Of a stretch of DNA of 36,703 nucleotides, positions 32,130 to 36,703 are shown one piece after another. The position numbers and the translations under genes are program-made. The DNA is from an uncultured Clostridia bacterium (lineage in GTDB: Bacteria > Bacillota > Clostridia > Christensenellales > Borkfalkiaceae). Numbering within the stretch: the first letter of the stretch is position 1; each line of letters starts with the position of its first letter. The stretch covers positions 1 through 36,703 of the forward strand of contig CANRFW010000004.1 of assembly GCA_947630035.1 (NCBI GenBank), in the 5' to 3' direction. The notes beneath the pieces were generated by a model that was not told the origin of the DNA, did not search any database, and saw only the letters and a list, made by a program, of their open reading frames with translations.

Positions 32130-33398
32130 TTAAAATCCCGCGATGCCGAGCTTTTTCGCGGCGGCTTTGCGGTCGGCGTCCATCTTCTCGATCACGCCCT
32201 TCACGGTCCTTTTGCCGCCGAACATTTCGTTGATGGCGCCCACCGCCTCCTCCGCGCTGTACCCGATGATCTTGGTACTCGCCGTAGAGACGCGCTCGTG
32301 TGCTGCAATGGAGGCCTGTGCGTCCGTCACCATCTGCGATTGGATATTGGTCGTCTGCCCCTTGAACACACTCACGGTGGAGATATCCTTGAAGGCGACA
32401 TTGTAGTTTTCGGGGGTGGCGCAGAACCGTAAAAATTCAAGGGCCTCCTCCTTCTTTTCGCTCTTCGCGTTCACCATCATCATGTTGAGGTTGCCGCCCT
32501 CGTAGGTGCCGCCATCCGCCGTATTCATGAAGACGGGCATGAGGGCGAAGTCTTCCTTGGTGTATTCGCCCGGCGTGAAGTCGGTGTAGAACCACGTGTC
32601 CCAGATGAAGGTCATCGCGGCCTCGCCCGAAGCGAGGGCGGGGGAGATCTCGTCCCACCCCGTATCGAGGGACTTGTTTCCGAACCAGCCGCTCTTAAAA
32701 GCGTTTTCGATCCACGTCATCATGTTCGTGACGGCGGGGATCTCCGCATAAGAAGTCTCGTTCTTGTTGAGGCTCTCGAGGAGGGCGGGATCGTCCGCGA
32801 AGACGGGGTCAAGCCCGAACTGCACCATCCACGAACAGCCCTTGGCGGGCCAGAGAATGGGGGTGACCCCCAAGTCCTTCAGCCCTTCGCACAGCCCGTC
32901 GAACGCCGCCTGCGTTTCGACGGCATTCGTCATCCCTAATTTTCCGAGCAGTTTCTTGTTGTAGTAGCATCCCGAGACCGAACTCTCCCAGAAGGGCAGC
33001 CCGAGGAGCCGCCCGCCCGCATCAGTGCAATACGCCTTCGCACTGTCGGTGAGGTCGGAGACCCATGCCTCGTCCTTGAGGTCGAGGAAGTTCTCTTCCA
33101 CGTCGAAGTTGTTGAGATCGGCGTTGTGGAAGTGGAGGAGGATATCGGGCGCCCTGTCCGTTTTGAGGCGTTTTTGCGCCTCCGTCTCGAACTTTGCGTC
33201 CTCAACCTTCACGATATTGAGATTTTCGCCCGTCGTCTCCTTGAAGTGGTCGAAGATCTCCGTCATGTAGGGCTTATTGAGATCGCTCTTCTTGCCCATA
33301 ATCGTGAGGGCGTTCGGGTCGTATTTCTCGCCGCCGCATCCCGCGAGAATGAGGGGAGGGAAGAGGGCGAGCGCGAGAAGAAGTCGGGGCTTTTTCAC
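32130..33398 (-). CDS. Extracellular solute-binding lipoprotein (second)
   Basis: This 422-residue lipoprotein has the signal KKPRLLLALALFPPLILAGC and a clear lipobox LAGC. The mature part (ALTIMGKKSDLNKPYMTEIF) has family 1 binding-protein features, including a FWESSVSGCYYNKKLLGKLG segment. The start is GTG at 33398, overlapping the upstream kinase's TGA by 4 nt (GTGA), with AAGGAGAG on the minus strand, so translation is probably coupled. As with the pair at 10646-14136, no permease or ATPase follows; a terminator does. Ligand unknown; a sugar is likely from the family. It is only distantly similar to the other binding protein here. Confidence 0.93.
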   Translation of the reverse strand: MKKPRLLLALALFPPLILAGCGGEKYDPNALTIMGKKSDLNKPYMTEIFDHFKETTGENLNIVKVEDAKFETEAQKRLKTDRAPDILLHFHNADLNNFDVEENFLDLKDEAWVSDLTDSAKAYCTDAGGRLLGLPFWESSVSGCYYNKKLLGKLGMTNAVETQAAFDGLCEGLKDLGVTPILWPAKGCSWMVQFGLDPVFADDPALLESLNKNETSYAEIPAVTNMMTWIENAFKSGWFGNKSLDTGWDEISPALASGEAAMTFIWDTWFYTDFTPGEYTKEDFALMPVFMNTADGGTYEGGNLNMMMVNAKSEKKEEALEFLRFCATPENYNVAFKDISTVSVFKGQTTNIQSQMVTDAQASIAAHERVSTASTKIIGYSAEEAVGAINEMFGGKRTVKGVIEKMDADRKAAAKKLGIAGF

Positions 33399-36334
33399 TT
33401 GGTCTCTCCTTTTTTGCGTTTTTCAAAGATACGCGCCACGGTCGCCCGCACCGCGTCCATGTCGATGGGCTTTGCAAGGTGGGCATCCATGCCCGCGTCG
33501 AGGGCGTTTTTCACGTCCTCCGCAAAGGTATTCGCCGTCATCGCGACGATGGGAATGCTCTTCGCCTCGGGGTGGCCGGAGGCGCGGATGGCGCGGGTCG
33601 CCTCGTACCCGTTCATCACGGGCATCTGCACGTCCATGAGGATCATGTCGTAATAGCCGGGTTCGGACTTTTCGAACATCTCCGCGGCGATCTTGCCGTT
33701 TTGCGCCACTTCGCAGTGCGCCCCCTCGATGAGGAGCATCTCGGTGAGGATCTCGGCGTTGAGTTCGTTGTCCTCCGCCACGAGGAAGAGCTTGCCGTCC
33801 ATCGCGCCCTCGGCGTTCTTCTGTTCGGGTTCCTTCTCGGGCTCGGCGAAGAGGGGCTTTATGGTCTGGAAGAAGGTGGAGGTGAAGAAGGGCTTGGGCA
33901 TGAAGGCATTGATACCCGCCTCCCGCGCCTCCTGTTCGATATCGCTCCAATCGTAGGAGGTAAGCACGAGGATGGGCACGTCCGCACCCACCTTTTCACG
34001 GATGCGCCGCGCCGTCTCCACGCCGTCCATTCCGGGCATCTTCCAATCGAGGAGGATGACGTTGAACCCGTCCCCGCGGTCATGCGCCTTCACGGCGGCC
34101 TCCACGGCGGAGGAGCCGTCCGTCGCATAGCTCACGTCCACCCCCGTATCCCGCATCATCTCGCGGATATTGAGGCAAATCTCCTCCTCGTCGTCCGCCA
34201 CGAGCATGCGGGTGATCTTGCGGCGGAACCACGCGTCCTGCGAGTCCTCTCCGACGGGGGAGAAGGAGAGTTCCACCGTAAAGGTGCTGCCCTTTTGGGG
34301 CTCGCTCTCCACGCGGATGATGCCGCCCATGAGGTCGACGAGGTTCTTCGTGATCGCCATGCCCAGCCCCGTGCCCTGTATCTTGTTGACGACGGAATTC
34401 TTCTCGCGGCTGAAGGGCTGGAAAATTTCCTTTACGAATTCCTCGCTCATGCCGATGCCGTTGTCTTTCACGATGAAGCGGAGCTTGACGAATTGGTTGG
34501 AAGGGTCGGGAAGTTCCCGCACCGTGAAGTCCACTTTTCCGCCGACGGGTGTGTATTTTACGGCATTGGAGAGGAGGTTTATGAGGATCTGGTTGAGGCG
34601 GAGCCTGTCTCCCATCAGCTCGTCGGGCGGGGTGCCCTGCGTGCGGATGGAGAACTCCTGGTTTTTCGCCTTCGCCTGCGGCATGATGATGATATTGATC
34701 TCCTCGAGGAGATCGGGCAGGCTGAAGCGGTCTACGTTCAGAGAGGTCTTCCCGCTCTCGATCTTGCTCATGTCAAGCACGTCGTTGATGAGGGAGAGGA
34801 GGTGATGGCTCGACGCCATGATCTTTCTTGTGTATTCGCGCACCGTGTCCGCATTGTCGGCGTTCCGCTCGAGGAGGACGGAGAAGCCGACGATGGCATT
34901 CATCGGGGTGCGGATATCGTGGGACATGTTGGAGAGGAAGTTGCTCTTCGCCTCGTTCGCGCTCTTGGCGGCGTCATACGCCCCCTGCAGTTTTTCGTTC
35001 AGCTGCCTGTCGAGGGTACGGTCGGACATGACGACGATATACTTTTCCGTCTTCTCGATGGTCATGTGATAGATGGCGACGCGGTACCAACGGCGTTCCC
35101 CCGTCTTCTGGTGCATGTATTCGCACTCCCAGCTGCGGTTCTCGCCGAGGGGGATGGCCTGCAATTCCTCGTTGGGGACGATGATGTTGTAGTCCACGGC
35201 GCACGCCGCCATGGCGCGGATATTCTCCCGCGCCGTCTTCTTGGAGATGCCGATCAGCCGCTCGATATTGGGACTTATGTAGTCCACCTTCTCGGTCTGC
35301 GGGTCGAGCATGAGGAAGATATCGTCGACGGTGGAGGAGAGAACGTCGAACATGCGCTCGCGGTACAAAAGCTCCTTCCTGCTCCGCTGCGATTGCGTCA
35401 CGATGCGGAGGACGAGGACGATGATGAGGGCGGCGATGATGACGGAGAAGATGATGATGAACACCCTCGTCGAGGCGCGCTGCGCGAGGAGGAAGCCTTG
35501 GCTTACCGCCGTCTGCGGCACGTCGGAGAGGAGAAAGTAGTCCTCATAGCCGATGGGCATGTAGTTGATACAGCGTTCCTCCCCGCCCTGCTTGTATGTG
35601 AGGAAGCCGCCCGTTGTAAGGTTGCTCTTGATCTCTTCGAGCTTTTCCTCCCCCAAGCCGCCGGAACGGAGGTAGTCGAAGTAGTTGCTGTATGCACTGC
35701 CGCCCTCCGCGGTGGCGATGAGAACGGACCCGTCGGGGAGGAGGATAAAGCTCCTCGCAAGGTTCTTGCCGTCCTTTTCGAAGGCGTTCGCATTGAGGGA
35801 GAGGGAGATATCGGCGTTCGTGTAGCTGATGCCGACGGCGGTAAAGGGGAAATCCTTGTAGACGCCCTCCGAGGAAATGGCGAACATGGTGACGTTTCTG
35901 CCGCCGATCGTCTCCCCGATCATGATGGGCTTTTTCTCTTGGATGAGGGAATCGGAACCGTTTTTGAGAGGCGCATCGCCCTGCTTGTCGCTGCCGACGG
36001 AGTAGTATTCCCTGTTCTCGTTGAGGAAGTAGAAATCGGAGAATCCCCAATATTTCTTCTTGCTCTCGACGAACGTCTTCATCTGCTCGTCGCCCGTCTC
36101 CTCTTCGGAGACGAGTGCGTAATAGTCGCCGCAGCTCTCGAGAAGCCCCCAGTTGCGGTTGAGGAAATTCTGGAAAGTATGGCGGACCTGCCCGTACACT
36201 TCCTCGAGATGACGTTTACTGTCCTCGAAGACCCTGTCCGAGATATACCCGAAATATCCGACGAGCATTGCCGTAACGACGGCGATCACGATGCACGCGA
36301 TGGCGGGCGGTAAGATGCGTTTCAGCCATTTCAT
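33395..36334 (-). CDS. Hybrid sensor histidine kinase with PAS and two receivers
   Basis: This 979-residue protein has helices at about residues 8-30 and 290-312 flanking an external sensor (probably Cache) of about 260 residues. A PAS domain lies at about 325-450 (FDVLSSTVDDIFLMLDPQTE). The H-box [12 protein letters not shown] carries His472. N-box LNQILINLLSNAVKYTPVGG, G1 [10 protein letters not shown] and G2 [10 protein letters not shown] are intact. Receiver 1 (about 703-825) has LLDWKMPGMDG and receiver 2 (about 846-970) LMDVQMPVMNG; both keep the acidic pair, Thr and Lys. The start has AAAGGGGAACG on the minus strand. No Hpt gene lies beside it; the one at 19527-19883 could serve. It overlaps the downstream binding-protein gene. 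Confidence 0.95.
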   Translation of the reverse strand: MKWLKRILPPAIACIVIAVVTAMLVGYFGYISDRVFEDSKRHLEEVYGQVRHTFQNFLNRNWGLLESCGDYYALVSEEETGDEQMKTFVESKKKYWGFSDFYFLNENREYYSVGSDKQGDAPLKNGSDSLIQEKKPIMIGETIGGRNVTMFAISSEGVYKDFPFTAVGISYTNADISLSLNANAFEKDGKNLARSFILLPDGSVLIATAEGGSAYSNYFDYLRSGGLGEEKLEEIKSNLTTGGFLTYKQGGEERCINYMPIGYEDYFLLSDVPQTAVSQGFLLAQRASTRVFIIIFSVIIAALIIVLVLRIVTQSQRSRKELLYRERMFDVLSSTVDDIFLMLDPQTEKVDYISPNIERLIGISKKTARENIRAMAACAVDYNIIVPNEELQAIPLGENRSWECEYMHQKTGERRWYRVAIYHMTIEKTEKYIVVMSDRTLDRQLNEKLQGAYDAAKSANEAKSNFLSNMSHDIRTPMNAIVGFSVLLERNADNADTVREYTRKIMASSHHLLSLINDVLDMSKIESGKTSLNVDRFSLPDLLEEINIIIMPQAKAKNQEFSIRTQGTPPDELMGDRLRLNQILINLLSNAVKYTPVGGKVDFTVRELPDPSNQFVKLRFIVKDNGIGMSEEFVKEIFQPFSREKNSVVNKIQGTGLGMAITKNLVDLMGGIIRVESEPQKGSTFTVELSFSPVGEDSQDAWFRRKITRMLVADDEEEICLNIREMMRDTGVDVSYATDGSSAVEAAVKAHDRGDGFNVILLDWKMPGMDGVETARRIREKVGADVPILVLTSYDWSDIEQEAREAGINAFMPKPFFTSTFFQTIKPLFAEPEKEPEQKNAEGAMDGKLFLVAEDNELNAEILTEMLLIEGAHCEVAQNGKIAAEMFEKSEPGYYDMILMDVQMPVMNGYEATRAIRASGHPEAKSIPIVAMTANTFAEDVKNALDAGMDAHLAKPIDMDAVRATVARIFEKRKKGETK

Positions 36335-36394
36335 GAAGCGTTCCCCTTTCTTCGCGCGTGGCGAAGGACCCGTAAAATAACGGTACGCGAAACT

Positions 36395-36423
36395 ATTCTA
36401 CCATACCCGCGCGGAAAAAGCAA
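36395..36423 (-). promoter_or_regulatory. Sigma-A promoter of the minus-strand kinase gene
   Basis: On the minus strand TTGCTT (36423-36418), 17 bases, TAGAAT (36400-36395). This lies about 60 nt upstream of the start codon at 36334. Confidence 0.78.
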
Positions 36424-36509
36424 CCCCTGCGGCACGATTTCCGCACATATGCCGCGCATTTTCGCATCTTTTTTGCCCTTTTCCGCCCGTCCGTCGTCGC
36501 CATATCCGC

Positions 36510-36641
36510 GCCCGTCCCCTTGCCTTCCCCGCAGAGCATGGATACGCGCCCGCCCCTTGCCCGCCCCGCAGAGCATGGATACACGCCCGCCCCTTGTCCA
36601 CCCCGCAGAGCGTGGATACACGCCCGCCCCTTGCCTTCCCC
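36510..36641. repeat. 37-bp tandem repeat, three copies
   Basis: GCAGAGC(A/G)TGGATAC starts at 36531, 36568 and 36605, an exact 37-bp period, with CGCCCGCCCCTTG between. The third copy runs into a MITE-like element beginning CCTTGCCTTCCCCTTG at 36629, as the 30-bp array does at 25579. No gene. Confidence 0.87.
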
Positions 36642-36703
36642 TTGTGAGGGGAAGGTGTCCCCGCAGGGGACGGATGAGGTGTTATCACAGAACTGCATTT
36701 ATG
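36629..36703. repeat. MITE-like element, cut by the window end
   Basis: CCTTGCCTTCCCCTTGTGAG, then GTCCCCGCAGGGGAC and GGATGAGGTG: the same half element as at 25579-25630, and the reverse complement of 14455-14506. The other half would lie beyond the window. Confidence 0.75.

Noticed and set aside
33479-36313. 944-residue plus-strand ORF opposite the third kinase
   Set aside because: The minus strand has complete kinase and receiver motifs; this ORF is a GC-driven shadow.

Overview
The window looks like a chromosomal segment of a high-GC, single-membrane (Gram-positive type) member of the Clostridia, possibly a gut Christensenellales-like lineage. The lineage call is inference with low confidence. 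The reasons are a DegV-family protein, a type IV pilus set with PilM/N/O but no visible outer-membrane secretin (PilQ) or PilP, sigma-A type promoters with 17-bp spacers, classic stem-loop/T-run terminators, lipoprotein-type binding proteins, and intergenic regions packed with dispersed palindromes and short tandem arrays. No tRNA, rRNA, transposase, phage gene or CRISPR array was found.

Layout. Bases 1-660 are repeat-rich and gene-free. Then come two single genes: a family 2 glycoside hydrolase (792-2531) and a DegV/FakB-like lipid-binding protein (2830-3681). A consensus promoter at 3910-3938 opens a plus-strand block to 14136: a very large GLUG-repeat prepilin (broken by a frameshift and an in-frame stop), a PilX/GspK-like protein, two further minor prepilins, a hybrid histidine kinase and a solute-binding lipoprotein, closed by two tandem terminators. 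After 0.9 kb of nested palindromic repeats a second promoter (15040-15068) starts a block with an Ig-repeat membrane protein, a REC-HD-GYP-PAS-GGDEF regulator, a lone Hpt protein and a second hybrid kinase. These are followed by the pilus machine: PilB, PilT, PilC, major pilin, prepilin peptidase, PilM, PilN and PilO, up to a terminator at 31560-31602. On the minus strand, 36334-32130 carries a third hybrid kinase overlapping a second solute-binding lipoprotein gene, with its own promoter and terminator.

How it may work together. The window holds most of the parts for making, extending and retracting type IV pili, interleaved with a multi-step phosphorelay and cyclic-di-GMP machinery. PilB carries two consecutive MshEN c-di-GMP-binding motifs, and the regulator next door has intact GGDEF and HD-GYP motifs, so a local circuit (external signal to hybrid kinases, to Hpt, to c-di-GMP enzyme, to PilB) is a natural hypothesis. 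Two hybrid kinases are each followed by a solute-binding lipoprotein with no ABC permease in sight, suggesting that the binding proteins serve as ligand sensors rather than transporters. The giant prepilin could be an adhesive pilus tip whose middle part is clearly lower in GC than its neighbours.
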